DNA of 64,000 nucleotides, taken from the NCBI RefSeq assembly GCF_000745015.1, contig NZ_JQNA01000002.1, positions 1 to 64,000 on the forward strand, read 5' to 3'. Numbering within the stretch: the stretch's first letter is position 1; every line of letters starts with the position of its first letter. Of this stretch, positions 25,853 to 34,855 are shown piece by piece. The notes under the pieces are model-generated. The model was not told the origin of the DNA and ran no database searches. It saw only the letters and a list, made by a program, of their open reading frames with translations. The stretch comes from Burkholderia sp. 9120 (GTDB taxonomy: Bacteria > Pseudomonadota > Gammaproteobacteria > Burkholderiales > Burkholderiaceae). A program made the translations under genes and the position numbers.

Positions 25853-26599
25853 ATGAACGGCCAGAATGATTACTTGGATTTGCTCGTGCCGACCGACGAG
25901 TGCGCGCTACGCCACCGTATTCTCGACGCGACTGCAAAAATGGGCTTCGACAAGGTGGTGCTCGCGGTGTTGCCGTCGCAGGGGGTGTCTTTCTGCGCAG
26001 CGCACATGTGGAGCAACTGCGAGCCGGAATGGGAGCAGCGCTATCGCGAGCGTTCCTTCGATCAGGTCGATCCGCTGCTCAAACATTGTTTCAGATCACG
26101 CATGCCGCTGATCTGGGACCCGGCTTTTTTCGTCGCCCCGGCGCAGCGCGAGTTTCATGACGAAGCGAGCGCCTTTGGTCTGAACCGTGGCGTCACGCTG
26201 CCGCTGTATGGATTGAAGGGGGAGGTGGGCATGCTGACGTGCGCGGTGAACGATGAATACGCGCTCACCTACGACAATTGCCTGCGCTGCCTGCCGCGTT
26301 TGTCGTTGCTGCGCGACATTACGAGCGAGGCGATCGGCCAGTTCGGGTTCGATACCCGATCCGGCTCGGCGCCCCGCCTGAGCCGCCGCGAGACGGAATG
26401 TCTGCGCTGGCATGCGTTCGGCAAGACCTCATGGGAGATCGGCCACATTCTCAACGTGAGCGAGTCCTGCATCAACTTTCACTTCAACAATATCCGCCGC
26501 AAGTTCAACGTGTCACGTCGTCATGAGGCCGTGCTGAAGGCGATCGAATGGGGCCTGCTCAGCGTCACCGACATGACCGCGGGTCTCGCCGCCAGCTAG
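25853..26599 (+). CDS. LuxR-type regulator with acyl-homoserine-lactone-binding domain (solo)
   Basis: 248 aa. The N-terminal autoinducer-binding domain (about 15-165) keeps the invariant pattern: Trp and Tyr in EWEQRYRERSF, Asp-Pro in QVDPL, Trp in LIWDP, Gly in NRGVTLPLYG. The C-terminal GerE HTH (about 175-240) keeps Glu in RRETECL, the Leu and Gly in FGKTSWEI. All the usual AHL-contact positions look intact, yet no luxI homologue is in the window, so it is a solo here. Its last 87 bp are antisense to the 3' end of the amidotransferase gene. Confidence 0.93.
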   Translation: MNGQNDYLDLLVPTDECALRHRILDATAKMGFDKVVLAVLPSQGVSFCAAHMWSNCEPEWEQRYRERSFDQVDPLLKHCFRSRMPLIWDPAFFVAPAQREFHDEASAFGLNRGVTLPLYGLKGEVGMLTCAVNDEYALTYDNCLRCLPRLSLLRDITSEAIGQFGFDTRSGSAPRLSRRETECLRWHAFGKTSWEIGHILNVSESCINFHFNNIRRKFNVSRRHEAVLKAIEWGLLSVTDMTAGLAAS

Positions 26600-27343
26600 T
26601 AACGAATCGGCAGGCCGTCCGGCGAGCCATGTGTCCAGAAAACTGTTGAGCCATGCGACGCCGGCACGATCGTGCCGATGCGCTTCGCGAGTCTGAGTGG
26701 GAATATCCTGGGCGCCCGGCGCGGAGAGCTTGTGTGCGGCGGCGGCGGTCCAGCGCCGCATCATCTGATAGCTGACCTCCGGGTGAAATTGCACGCCGTA
26801 CGCGGCCGGGCCGTAACGCACCGCCTGGTTTTCAAACTCGTCGCCGGCGGCCAGCCGTTCGAGTCCCGCGACACTGTCGAAGCCTTCGCGGTGCCATTGA
26901 TACACGCGCTCCGGCCATTGACACAACGCGCGCCCGAGCGGTGTCGGCTTGATCGGCCAGTAGCCGATTTCAGCGCGGCCGTCGCGATGTGTCGTCACGT
27001 TTCCGCCCAGATGACGAATCATCATCTGGGCGCCAAGACAGATGCCGAGAAACGGCGCCTGCTCGCGCAAGGGCACGCCGATCCAGTCGGTTTCGGTGCG
27101 AATCCACGCGTCGTCGTCGTTGGCGCTCATCGGGCCGCCGAAGATCATCGCGCCCGCGTGGTCGCGCAGTGTCGTGGGCAGCGGATCGCCGAGCGGCGGC
27201 CGGCGAATGTCGAGTTCGTAGCCGCGTTGCAGCAGCAGACGGCCCACGCGCCCGGGGCTCGATTGCTCGCGATGCAGCACGATGAGAATCCGGCCATGCG
27301 GGTTGCCGGATGCCGTGTGCGGTGCGTCGTATGAAAGGGACAT
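26513..27343 (-). CDS. Class I glutamine amidotransferase-like protein
   Basis: 276 aa from ATG 27343 (an upstream TTG at 27364 is possible). Nucleophile elbow GICLGAQ with Cys, and YGVQFHPEVS with catalytic His and Glu, give a complete triad. Closest in style to stand-alone GMP-synthase-like GATases (GGPMSANDDDAW). The C-terminal 29 residues extend into the luxR 3' end and look non-conserved. Last gene of the five-gene minus-strand operon, 31 bp after the GST gene. Confidence 0.85.
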   Translation of the reverse strand: MSLSYDAPHTASGNPHGRILIVLHREQSSPGRVGRLLLQRGYELDIRRPPLGDPLPTTLRDHAGAMIFGGPMSANDDDAWIRTETDWIGVPLREQAPFLGICLGAQMMIRHLGGNVTTHRDGRAEIGYWPIKPTPLGRALCQWPERVYQWHREGFDSVAGLERLAAGDEFENQAVRYGPAAYGVQFHPEVSYQMMRRWTAAAAHKLSAPGAQDIPTQTREAHRHDRAGVAWLNSFLDTWLAGRPADSLLAGGETRGHVGDAEQAPFDRLQHGLMTT

Positions 27344-27374
27344 GGCGGATAGGCGGATTGGCAAATTCAGTGGG

Positions 27375-28019
27375 TCAGCCGGGACGGCCGCGTAATGCTT
27401 CGAACGAGACCATCACGTGCTCGCGAAAGGCGGGGCGTTGTTGCAGCCGCCGGTACCATGCGTTCACATGCGGCAGCGCCGGGCGGTCGACGTCGAGCGA
27501 GAAATAGCGGAACAGCGTCGCGCCGACCGGAATATCGCCGAGCCCCAACGCGTCGCCGCTCAGAAACGGCCGCGTGGCGAGTATCCGGTCGAGCATCTGG
27601 AAGTGCTGGGTGCAGCGCGCGTTCTTCTCGTGAACCAGCGGCCAGTTACGCTCGGACTCGGGCGTGCGAACCATCGCCCAGAACAGCCCGGTCATCAGAT
27701 CGGGTTCGAGCGTGGTCTGGCACCAGTCCATCCAGCGCTCGGCATGCGAGCGCGCGAACGGATCGGCGAGCCAGAACGGCGCCTGACGCGTCTGTGCGGC
27801 AAGCAGCCGGAGGATCGTGTGCGATTCCCACGCAATCTCGCCGTCGAGCTCGATCACCGGAATACGCCGGGTCGGATTGAGCGCTTCGAATTCGGCCGTT
27901 TCGCAACCGCCGAATTCACCGCCAATCGACACATGCCGGTACGCCAGCCCCAACTCGCCGGCGAGCCACAGCACTTTCTGCACGTTGAACGAACTGCGTC
28001 TTCCCCAGATCGTCAGCAT
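27375..28019 (-). CDS. Glutathione S-transferase
   Basis: 214 aa. Thioredoxin-like N-terminal domain (TIWGRRSSFNVQKVLWLAGELGL, NPTRRIPVIELDGEIAWESHTI, with the Pro and Glu-Ser glutathione contacts) and an alpha-helical C-terminal domain (LGLGDIPVGATLFRYF). The active-site position is Ser (RRSSFN). The ATG at 28019 overlaps the upstream PLP-enzyme stop by seven bases, so it belongs to the same operon. Confidence 0.92.
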   Translation of the reverse strand: MLTIWGRRSSFNVQKVLWLAGELGLAYRHVSIGGEFGGCETAEFEALNPTRRIPVIELDGEIAWESHTILRLLAAQTRQAPFWLADPFARSHAERWMDWCQTTLEPDLMTGLFWAMVRTPESERNWPLVHEKNARCTQHFQMLDRILATRPFLSGDALGLGDIPVGATLFRYFSLDVDRPALPHVNAWYRRLQQRPAFREHVMVSFEALRGRPG

Positions 28020-29260
28020 GTGGCGGCATCCTGCCGCGCGGGGCAGGCGGCGCTGTAGCGTTGCAGACCGGCGGCGAGATCGGCGATCAGATCGGCGGGC
28101 GCTTCGAGGCCAATATGCAGACGCACGCCGATACTGCCGTCCGGCCAACGCTGCGCGATACGCTGCGACTGCAGGTCGAACGGCACCGCCAGACTTTCGA
28201 AACCGCCCCACGAATAGCCGAGGCCGAACAGTTCGAGACTGTCGAGAAAGGCCGCGAGCGCTTCGTCGGGCGCGGCATGCAGGATCACCGAAAACAGTCC
28301 GGAGGTGCCTTTGAAGTCGCGTTTCCAGAGCGCGTGACCGGGACAATCCTCGAACGCGGGAAACAGAATGCCCAGCACTTCGGGCTGCTGCTTGAGCCAG
28401 CTCGCCACCGCATACGCGTTCTCCTGATGCTGGCGCAAACGCAGCCCCAGCGTGCGCAGGCCGCGTAGTGCGAGATACATGTCGTCCGGACCGACACACA
28501 GACCGAGATCGCCGTGCAGTTGCTTCAACGCAGGCCACGCGGCGGCGTTCGCGGACACGGTGCCGAGCATCGCGTCGGAATGGCCGACCAGATATTTGGT
28601 GCCGGCCTGGATCGACAGATCGACGCCATGATCGTGCGGCCGGAACAGCAGCGGCGTGGCCCAACTGTTGTCGGCGATCACGCTCATGCCGTGCGCGTGC
28701 GCCACGCGGGTGATCGCGCCGATATCCTGCACTTCGAACGTGTACGACCCCGGCGACTCCACGTAGACCGCGCGGGTACGCGGCCGGATCAACGGTTCGA
28801 GCGCGGCGCCCAGCAGCGGATCGTAGTACGTGGTGTCGATGCCCATGCGCCGTAGCACGCCGTCGCAGGCATGCCGGACCGGGCCGTAGACGCTGTCCGT
28901 CATCAGCAGATGATCGCCCGGCGTGAGACACGACAGCAGCGCGAGCGTGCAGGCGGACAGCCCCGACGGACAAAGCACCGCGCCGGCGCCGCCTTCGAGC
29001 TCGATCAGCGCGTGTTCGAGCGCGTCGGAGGTCGGCGTGCCGCGCCGGCCGTAGATGTACGGCTGGGTCCGGTGCAAGAGGTCGTGCGTGGTCGGACTCA
29101 GTACCGTCGAGCCGTGATAGACCGGCGGATTGACGAAGCCGTGATAGGCGCCGGGGTCGCGTCCCGCGAGCGTGAGCCGGGTCGCGTCGGCGAACCGGTC
29201 CAGCAGCGGTGTGTACGGCGACGCGGGCGGCGCGTCCGGCGTAGCGCAACTCATGGCCAT
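28013..29260 (-). CDS. Cys/Met-metabolism PLP enzyme (cystathionine beta-lyase/gamma-synthase family)
   Basis: About 415 aa. Fold-type I PLP enzyme; QPYIYGRRGTPTSDALEHAL, the PLP-lysine region DLSIQAGTKYLVGHSDAMLG and SLELFGLGYSWGGFESLA are characteristic of MetC-like beta-lyases. ATG 29260 was chosen; 29254, which overlaps the upstream TGA, and GTG 29278 are alternatives. It is in an operon with a PdxH-like flavoenzyme that could recycle or oxidise its B6 cofactor, but that link is inference. Exact substrate uncertain. Confidence 0.88.
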   Translation of the reverse strand: MAMSCATPDAPPASPYTPLLDRFADATRLTLAGRDPGAYHGFVNPPVYHGSTVLSPTTHDLLHRTQPYIYGRRGTPTSDALEHALIELEGGAGAVLCPSGLSACTLALLSCLTPGDHLLMTDSVYGPVRHACDGVLRRMGIDTTYYDPLLGAALEPLIRPRTRAVYVESPGSYTFEVQDIGAITRVAHAHGMSVIADNSWATPLLFRPHDHGVDLSIQAGTKYLVGHSDAMLGTVSANAAAWPALKQLHGDLGLCVGPDDMYLALRGLRTLGLRLRQHQENAYAVASWLKQQPEVLGILFPAFEDCPGHALWKRDFKGTSGLFSVILHAAPDEALAAFLDSLELFGLGYSWGGFESLAVPFDLQSQRIAQRWPDGSIGVRLHIGLEAPADLIADLAAGLQRYSAACPARQDAATC

Positions 29261-29967
29261 AGCAGGCTGCGCTCCCACGAAGCGTCCACGCCGCTGCCCG
29301 TGCCATTTTCTTTGCCGCTGCCCACGCGCACGTAGCGCAGTCGCGTAAAACGGCGCTCGGCATCCGACTGCCAGAACTCCACTTCATGCGGCGCCAACGC
29401 ATACATGCCCCAGTGCGGCGACACCAGTTCCGGCTGCGACGCGACGCGCGCGAGTTGCTCGTGCAGCGCGTGCCGGAGATCGTCCTGACTGTTAAGCACT
29501 TCGCTCTGCCGGCCGATCAGAATGCTGGCGCGCGAGCGCTCCGGACGCGCCATGAAATCCGCGCGGCACGTTTCGTCGGACAGACGCTCCACCTTGCCGC
29601 GCAAGCGGATCTGCTGGGCCGTGGCGGGCCAGTAAAACGTAATGGCGGCCTCGGGCCGGTGCGTCAACTGACGGCCCTTGGGGCTCGTCGCGTTGGCCGC
29701 GAAATGCCAGCCCTGCGCGTCCATGTTCAGCAACACGACGGAGCGGGCGTCGGGCGCGCCGTCCAGATCGACCGTGGAGAGCGTCATGACTTGCGGTTCG
29801 CTGACGCGGGCTTCCACCGCGGCATCGAACCACTGCTCGAACAGCGCGTGCGGCGTGGCCGGCACGGCGTTCGTGTCGAAGGTCTGGTGAGCGCCCGCGA
29901 GGGTCTTGAGCGACTTCAGGCGGCTTTCAAAGGCGGTCATAGCTAGGCGAGTGTCCATGTCGTTCAT
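29251..29967 (-). CDS. Pyridoxamine-phosphate-oxidase-like flavoprotein (PdxH/PhzG family)
   Basis: 238 aa. FMN-binding split barrel: EPQVMTLSTVDLDGAPDARS, VVLLNMDAQGWHFAANATSP, KGRQL, IRLRGKVERLSDE, and a C-terminus ending WERSLLWP resembling the PdxH tail. Divergent from housekeeping PdxH (an inserted Gly/Ser-rich loop near the end), so a specialised paralogue is likely. ATG at 29967 overlaps the upstream TGA; ATG 29958 and 29940 are possible. Confidence 0.85.
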   Translation of the reverse strand: MNDMDTRLAMTAFESRLKSLKTLAGAHQTFDTNAVPATPHALFEQWFDAAVEARVSEPQVMTLSTVDLDGAPDARSVVLLNMDAQGWHFAANATSPKGRQLTHRPEAAITFYWPATAQQIRLRGKVERLSDETCRADFMARPERSRASILIGRQSEVLNSQDDLRHALHEQLARVASQPELVSPHWGMYALAPHEVEFWQSDAERRFTRLRYVRVGSGKENGTGSGVDASWERSLLWP

Positions 29968-30866
29968 GCGAGGCCGAATTGCGTGGCGCGCGCGAGCAAC
30001 CGGTGCGCGGCGAGATAGTCGGGGACTTCGGCGAGAAAGCCGTCCACCACGGCGGCGGCGACCCGCTGGCCGTTCGATTGTTCGCGGGCTTTGTCGAAGG
30101 TCTGGATCACGCGGCGGGCGAGCGCGACTTCGTCGGCGCTCGGCGTCAGCACGCGGTTGACGATTGCCGTGAGCGGCGCGTTGACGATGCCCTTGGCCTT
30201 GTAGCCGAACGCGCGCGACCTGCGCATGTCGAGTTCCGCGCCTTCGACGTCCGCGTAGCTGTACGGACAGTCGATCGCCGTGACGCCGACGGCCGCGCAT
30301 TCGAGCAGAAACCGCGAGCGCACGTAATCGAGTTCGTGGCCGGCGTGCGTGCGTTCGGCGCCGAGATCGGCCACCATGTCTTCGGTGCCGACCAGCACCG
30401 CGGAAATCCGGCGGCTGCAGCGGGCAATCGCCATCGTGTTGACCACGCCCAGCGGCGATTCGATATTCGGCACGAGCTCGGTCGAACCCGGTTGAATGTC
30501 GTACTCCGCTTCGCAACGCGTGACGGCTTCGTCGAGCGCGACGACCTGTTCGGGCGTCGACACGAACGACATCATGATGATGTCCGGGCGGCTGCGCATG
30601 ACGGCCCGCAGATCGTCCACGCCGCCGCTGTCGAGCGGGTTCACGCGCACGGAGGTCAGCACGCCGGCGTCGCGCCAGCATTTCAGGACTTCGTCCGCGA
30701 TTCGGTGGGCTTCCGGCCGGCGTGCCGGCGGCGTGAAAGTCTCGAGTTCCTGAACGAGGACGTCGGCGCCGGTCTGCGGACCGGCGAGAAGTGTTTCGCG
30801 GTCGGCGCCGGCCAGAAACAGCCAGGAGCGGCGCAACTGCGGCGGACGTCGATTGAGCAGGGGCAT
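29964..30866 (-). CDS. HpcH/HpaI aldolase / CitE-like lyase
   Basis: 300 aa. CitE-type (beta/alpha)8 barrel start RRSWLFLAGADRE; metal ligand region ELVPNIESPLGVVNT, then LVGTEDMVADLGAERT and AFGYKAKGIVNA. Usually cleaves or forms malyl/citramalyl-type thioesters. Alone, without CitD/CitF, so not citrate lyase proper. First gene of the citE-pdxH-metC-GST-GATase operon. Confidence 0.88.
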   Translation of the reverse strand: MPLLNRRPPQLRRSWLFLAGADRETLLAGPQTGADVLVQELETFTPPARRPEAHRIADEVLKCWRDAGVLTSVRVNPLDSGGVDDLRAVMRSRPDIIMMSFVSTPEQVVALDEAVTRCEAEYDIQPGSTELVPNIESPLGVVNTMAIARCSRRISAVLVGTEDMVADLGAERTHAGHELDYVRSRFLLECAAVGVTAIDCPYSYADVEGAELDMRRSRAFGYKAKGIVNAPLTAIVNRVLTPSADEVALARRVIQTFDKAREQSNGQRVAAAVVDGFLAEVPDYLAAHRLLARATQFGLA

Positions 30867-31225
30867 CGGATATTCCTCTCAGGCGCGGACCTCGTGAGTG
30901 CGCGCGCTACGTTGGTGACGATGAAGCGGATAGGCCGCGCAACGCGCCAGCGTTCAAGCCGGTGCGCTACGTGATGGGATGGAGTGATCTGGCGACGCCC
31001 GTGGCCGGGACGGGTTGAGTCCGCAACACCGATACGATGAGTGAATGACGTGATTCCGTGCGGGCTACCGCTCGTCATGCATCGGTCGATCGGTCGTTGT
31101 GTCGGTGAGCAGTCCCGGTTGCGTCAGGCGTCGTTGAGTCGGCCAAAGATTAAACGCGGCCGCCGCCGGCAACAACTATCAGGAATGTCAGTGTGCGGCA
31201 GACAAGCGTAGGTATTTCGTACGCG
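30867..31225. other. Intergenic region upstream of CitE-like operon
   Basis: 359 bp without a gene. It must hold the promoter of the minus-strand operon starting at 30866 and the 3' end of the LysR transcript. No convincing hairpin or repeat was seen. Confidence 0.4.
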
Positions 31226-32140
31226 CTACAACGTGGTGGCGTTGCCGTTGCGGTCCAGCTCGAACACCTTGTGCTCCTGCAACCGGCGCTTGAGCCAGAC
31301 CCCCGCTTTACCGAGCACGCGCGCCTTCGACCAGATCAGATCGACGCCGACCTGCCAGTCGGTATGCGGATAAGCCGCGAGTTGCAGTTCGACGAATTCC
31401 CCTTCGTCGAGCTCGCGCCGGATCAATTGCCTCGGTAACGTGGTCCAGCCGAGGCCCGCCCGCGTCATCTCCAGCAGCGCGAGATAACTCTCGGCCTGCC
31501 AGCAACGCGTCGAGTCGAGATATTCGGTACTCGGCAACGTGTTGTTGTGCGCGCTGAACACCAGCCGCCGATGCGAGCCAAGCTCGGCGAAGCTGACGCT
31601 ATCGCGTTGCGCCAGCGGATGATCGCGCCGCGCCACGTGCGCGAGAATCAGCTTGCCCATCTGCGAAAAACCGAGATCGCGCGGATAGTCCGGTTGCGCG
31701 AACGCGACCCCCAGGTCCACTTCATCGTTGAGCAGCAGCTTGCTCACATCGCCATGCAGCGGATGACGAATGTCGAGATCGACATCGGGAAACTGCGCGG
31801 CGAAATCGAACAGCGCGGGCATCAACGTGTTGTAGGGCACTTCGATAGCGAGCGTTAGACCCGGCTCGACCAGCTCACCCAGATCATTCGCATGCGACTC
31901 CAGATCGAGACAGCGCTCCAGCACCAACTCCGCCTCATTGAGCAGTTTGCGTCCCGCCGCGGTCAGCACCGGCAATTTGCTGCTTCGGTCGAACAGCGCG
32001 AGTCCCCAGTCCACTTCGAGATTGGCAATGGCCATGCTGATGGTGGATTGCGTTTTGCCGAGACTGCGCGCGGCCGCCGAGAACGAACCGGCTTTTACCA
32101 CGCGGGCAAACATCTCGAGTTGATCGAGGGAATAGCGCAT
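31226..32140 (-). CDS. LysR-family transcriptional regulator
   Basis: 304 aa. HTH in residues 1-60 (LDQLEMFARVVKAGSFSAAARSLGKTQSTISMAIANLE), effector domain from about 90 (PGLTLAIEVPYNT, PRDLGFSQMGKLILAHVA). Same strand as and 359 bp upstream of the CitE-like operon, and 174 bp from the divergent NCS2 permease gene, so either could be its target. Confidence 0.92.
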   Translation of the reverse strand: MRYSLDQLEMFARVVKAGSFSAAARSLGKTQSTISMAIANLEVDWGLALFDRSSKLPVLTAAGRKLLNEAELVLERCLDLESHANDLGELVEPGLTLAIEVPYNTLMPALFDFAAQFPDVDLDIRHPLHGDVSKLLLNDEVDLGVAFAQPDYPRDLGFSQMGKLILAHVARRDHPLAQRDSVSFAELGSHRRLVFSAHNNTLPSTEYLDSTRCWQAESYLALLEMTRAGLGWTTLPRQLIRRELDEGEFVELQLAAYPHTDWQVGVDLIWSKARVLGKAGVWLKRRLQEHKVFELDRNGNATTL

Positions 32141-32314
32141 GGCCGTGTTTCCGATCTATTGAAAAAAACGATGGATGTTCATTTGGTGGCCCGGCGGCCT
32201 TGATGGATTATGGCGCACCGACCAGCCCGCGGCCAAGCGCTTCGACGGGCCAGCTTCCCCGATACGCCGGTGCAAACCGGCGGTCCCGAAGCCATGCAAA
32301 TAATGGAGACAACC

Positions 32315-33703
32315 ATGAGTGAACGTAGCGCCGTCCATCCCGTCGACGAAATATTGCCGGTCCGGCAACTCGTCAGTTTTGGCCTGCAGCATGTGCTGGT
32401 GATGTACGCCGGCGCGGTGGCCGTTCCCCTGATTCTGGGCAGCGCGCTCGGTCTTACGCCGCAACAGATGATCACGCTGATCAACGCCAATCTGTTGACC
32501 TCGGGCATCGCGACGCTGATCCAGACGCTCGGCTTCTGGAAGTTCGGCGCGCGGCTGCCGTTGATCCAGGGTTGTTCGTTTATCGCCATCGCGCCGATGA
32601 TCATGATCGGCAAGCAATATGGCCTGGCGCACGTGTTCGGTTCGGTGATCGCGTGCGGTGCGTTGACAATGCTGATCGCGCCGGTATTCAGCCGTTTTCT
32701 GCGGTTCTTTCCACCGGTCGTGATCGGCAGTCTGATCACGATCATCGGCGTGTCGCTGATGCCGGCGGCCGCGATCTGGCTGGGCGGCGGCGATCCTGGC
32801 GCGCCGGCTTTCGGGTCGGTGGCGAACCTCGTGCTCGGCTTCGTCACGGTGGCCATCACGCTGTTCATCTACGCGCGTTTCAAGGGCTTTATCGGCAATC
32901 TTTCGGTGCTGATCGGGCTGATTGCGGGCACGCTGATCGCGGCGGCTTGCGGCATGACGAGCTTCGCGCACGTGGGCGATGCGGCATGGTTCGAAATCAG
33001 CGCACCGTTCGCATTCGGCTGGCCGCGTTTCGCGGTGACGCCTATCCTTGTGATGACACTGGCGATGCTCGTCATCATGGCGGAAACCACCGGCAACGTG
33101 CTCGCGATCGGCACGATCATCGGCCGGCCGTCGTCGCAAAGCACGCTCGGCAACGCGTTTCGCGCCGATGGTTTGTCGACCCTGCTGGGCGGTATTTTCA
33201 ACAGCTTTCCGTATAACGCGTTCACGCAGAATACTGGCCTTATAGCGCTGTCGAATGTGAAAAGCCGCTATGTGGTGGCGTCGGCGGGAGCGATCATGAT
33301 TCTGATGGGCATGTTTCCGAAGCTCGGCGCAATCATCGCTTCGGTGCCGCGGCCGGTGCTGGGCGGCTGCGCGATCGTCATGTTCGGCATGACGACCGTG
33401 GCGGGCATTCAGGAGTTGTCGCGTGTGAAGTTCGACGGCACCCGCAACGCGATTATCGTTGCGGTATCGGTAAGCGTCGGCGTGTTGCCGATGTCGTTTC
33501 CAGCGCTGTTCGGTCACGTGACTGGACCGCTGAAGCTGGTGCTGGACAGTGGGATTTTTCTTGGGGCGATCAGCGCCATCGTGCTCAATGTTTTGCTTAA
33601 TCGCGAAAGCGGGTCCGGTCAGCTTGTTGGATCGGCGTCGGAGCTGGACCACGGTTCGTCTACATCGCTTTCCGCGCACAGTGCGCAATCGGAAGTTCTT
33701 TAA
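32315..33703 (+). CDS. NCS2-family xanthine/uracil permease
   Basis: 462 aa from ATG 32315 (GGAG seven bases upstream; the in-frame ATG 32294 is less well placed). Fourteen-TM NCS2 symporter: QHVLVMYAGAVAVPLILG, the QGCSFIAIAPM segment, and ETTGNVLAIGTIIGRPSSQ in TM8 with the substrate Glu. TQNTGLIALSNVKSR is the NCS2 TM10 signature with QNxGxxxxT-like spacing. Followed 39 bp later by a guanine-deaminase-type gene, which suggests purine import. Confidence 0.93.
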   Translation: MSERSAVHPVDEILPVRQLVSFGLQHVLVMYAGAVAVPLILGSALGLTPQQMITLINANLLTSGIATLIQTLGFWKFGARLPLIQGCSFIAIAPMIMIGKQYGLAHVFGSVIACGALTMLIAPVFSRFLRFFPPVVIGSLITIIGVSLMPAAAIWLGGGDPGAPAFGSVANLVLGFVTVAITLFIYARFKGFIGNLSVLIGLIAGTLIAAACGMTSFAHVGDAAWFEISAPFAFGWPRFAVTPILVMTLAMLVIMAETTGNVLAIGTIIGRPSSQSTLGNAFRADGLSTLLGGIFNSFPYNAFTQNTGLIALSNVKSRYVVASAGAIMILMGMFPKLGAIIASVPRPVLGGCAIVMFGMTTVAGIQELSRVKFDGTRNAIIVAVSVSVGVLPMSFPALFGHVTGPLKLVLDSGIFLGAISAIVLNVLLNRESGSGQLVGSASELDHGSSTSLSAHSAQSEVL

Positions 33704-33742
33704 TCACCCAACGCTCTCAACTCTCATTCAAGGAATCAGAAA

Positions 33743-34252
33743 ATGAACATACAAAAAGCTTCCACCGCATCGACATTGTCCGAGACCGATCTGTCCTTGC
33801 TCCGCGCGGCGATCGACCTCGCCGAGGAATCGAAGAAGAGCGGCCGCCATCCATTCGCCGCGATCGTGGCGAACGAGCGCGGTGAAATCATCGCCACCGC
33901 CGGCAATAATTCGATGCCACCCGAAGGCGACCCGACCCAGCACGCCGAACTCGCGGCGGCGGCCAAAGCGGCGAAACTGCTGTCCCCGGACGAACTCGCG
34001 AAATGCACGCTCTACACGAGCGCCGAACCGTGCTGCATGTGCTCGGGCGCGATCTACTGGTGCAACATCGGCCGGGTTGTGTATGCGCTGTCCGAGCATC
34101 GGCTGTTGACGCTCACCGGGGATCATCCGGAGAACCCGACGTTCTCGCTGCCTTGCCGGGAGATCTTCCTGCGCGGACAACGGCATATTGAAGTGGTCGG
34201 TCCGCTGCTCGAAGAGGAAGCCGAACAATCGCATATCGGCTTCTGGGGCTAA
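33743..34252 (+). CDS. Nucleoside/guanine deaminase (CDA-fold zinc enzyme)
   Basis: 169 aa. Zinc site HAE (TQHAELAAA) near residue 72 and PCCMC near residue 94 (SAEPCCMCSGAIYWCNI) are intact. Length and the YALSEHRLLTL segment fit bacterial guanine deaminase or isoguanine/cytosine-type deaminases rather than TadA. Co-directional with the NCS2 permease, forming an uptake and deamination unit. Confidence 0.88.
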   Translation: MNIQKASTASTLSETDLSLLRAAIDLAEESKKSGRHPFAAIVANERGEIIATAGNNSMPPEGDPTQHAELAAAAKAAKLLSPDELAKCTLYTSAEPCCMCSGAIYWCNIGRVVYALSEHRLLTLTGDHPENPTFSLPCREIFLRGQRHIEVVGPLLEEEAEQSHIGFWG

Positions 34253-34437
34253 GGAGCGTGACTGAGTGAGCGAGTTCTCGTCGGCATACCGGACGGCCCG
34301 CCGATGCAGTATCCTCTCGCGTGGCGCACCCCCGTTTTAAGCGGCCGACGTGCCGCGCACGCCGTTTCTTCGCGCTCGCCCGTCTGGTCGGTCATACAAA
34401 GCGTACAAAGCGCCATGGAACTGAAAGGAGGGCGGAG

Positions 34438-34689
34438 ATGAGCTTCTCGGCCGACATGCTCGTGCTGATCTGCGCCGGTTGCTGGGTCGCGGTGGTCCTC
34501 GCGCGCTCAGGCGTACTGCGCGGCAAACGCGGCGCGCGGGATTCACAGGGCGCGCGCGTCTTGCGAGGCGCGCTGGGGAAACGCGACGTGCCCGACGTGC
34601 GCAACGTTCAGGATGTCAGAGACGTGCGAAACGTCGGCCGGATCGGCGGCCTGAAAAACACGCGCGGCTGGCGCAAACCGCGCCCCTGA
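34438..34689 (+). CDS. Small membrane-anchored hypothetical protein with Val/Arg/Asn/Asp repeats
   Basis: 83 aa from an ATG after GGAGGGCGGAG. One hydrophobic helix (residues 6-23, DMLVLICAGCWVAVVLA), then a basic tail with a short degenerate repeat (DVRNVQDVRDVRNV). Not a known family. The repeat DNA resembles micro-repeats seen in other local 3' ends. Reality as a gene is moderate: the Shine-Dalgarno is good but conservation is unknown. Confidence 0.45.
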   Translation: MSFSADMLVLICAGCWVAVVLARSGVLRGKRGARDSQGARVLRGALGKRDVPDVRNVQDVRDVRNVGRIGGLKNTRGWRKPRP

Positions 34690-34855
34690 GTGAGCCGTGC
34701 AGCACAGCGGCGCGTCGACGCAATCCGCATAAGCACTCAGGCGGAATATTCCCGCGCTTTGGCGAACGCGCTAACATGTTCCCCCCAACGCCAATTTCAT
34801 CACTCGTGAATCGGGCGCCATTCAACCCTGGCCACCGCGATCGGCAGACAACGCT

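Noticed and set aside
32156..33688. 510-codon minus-strand ORF across the NCS2 permease
   Set aside because: Antisense shadow: charged, repetitive Arg/Asp/His composition, no hydrophobic core.
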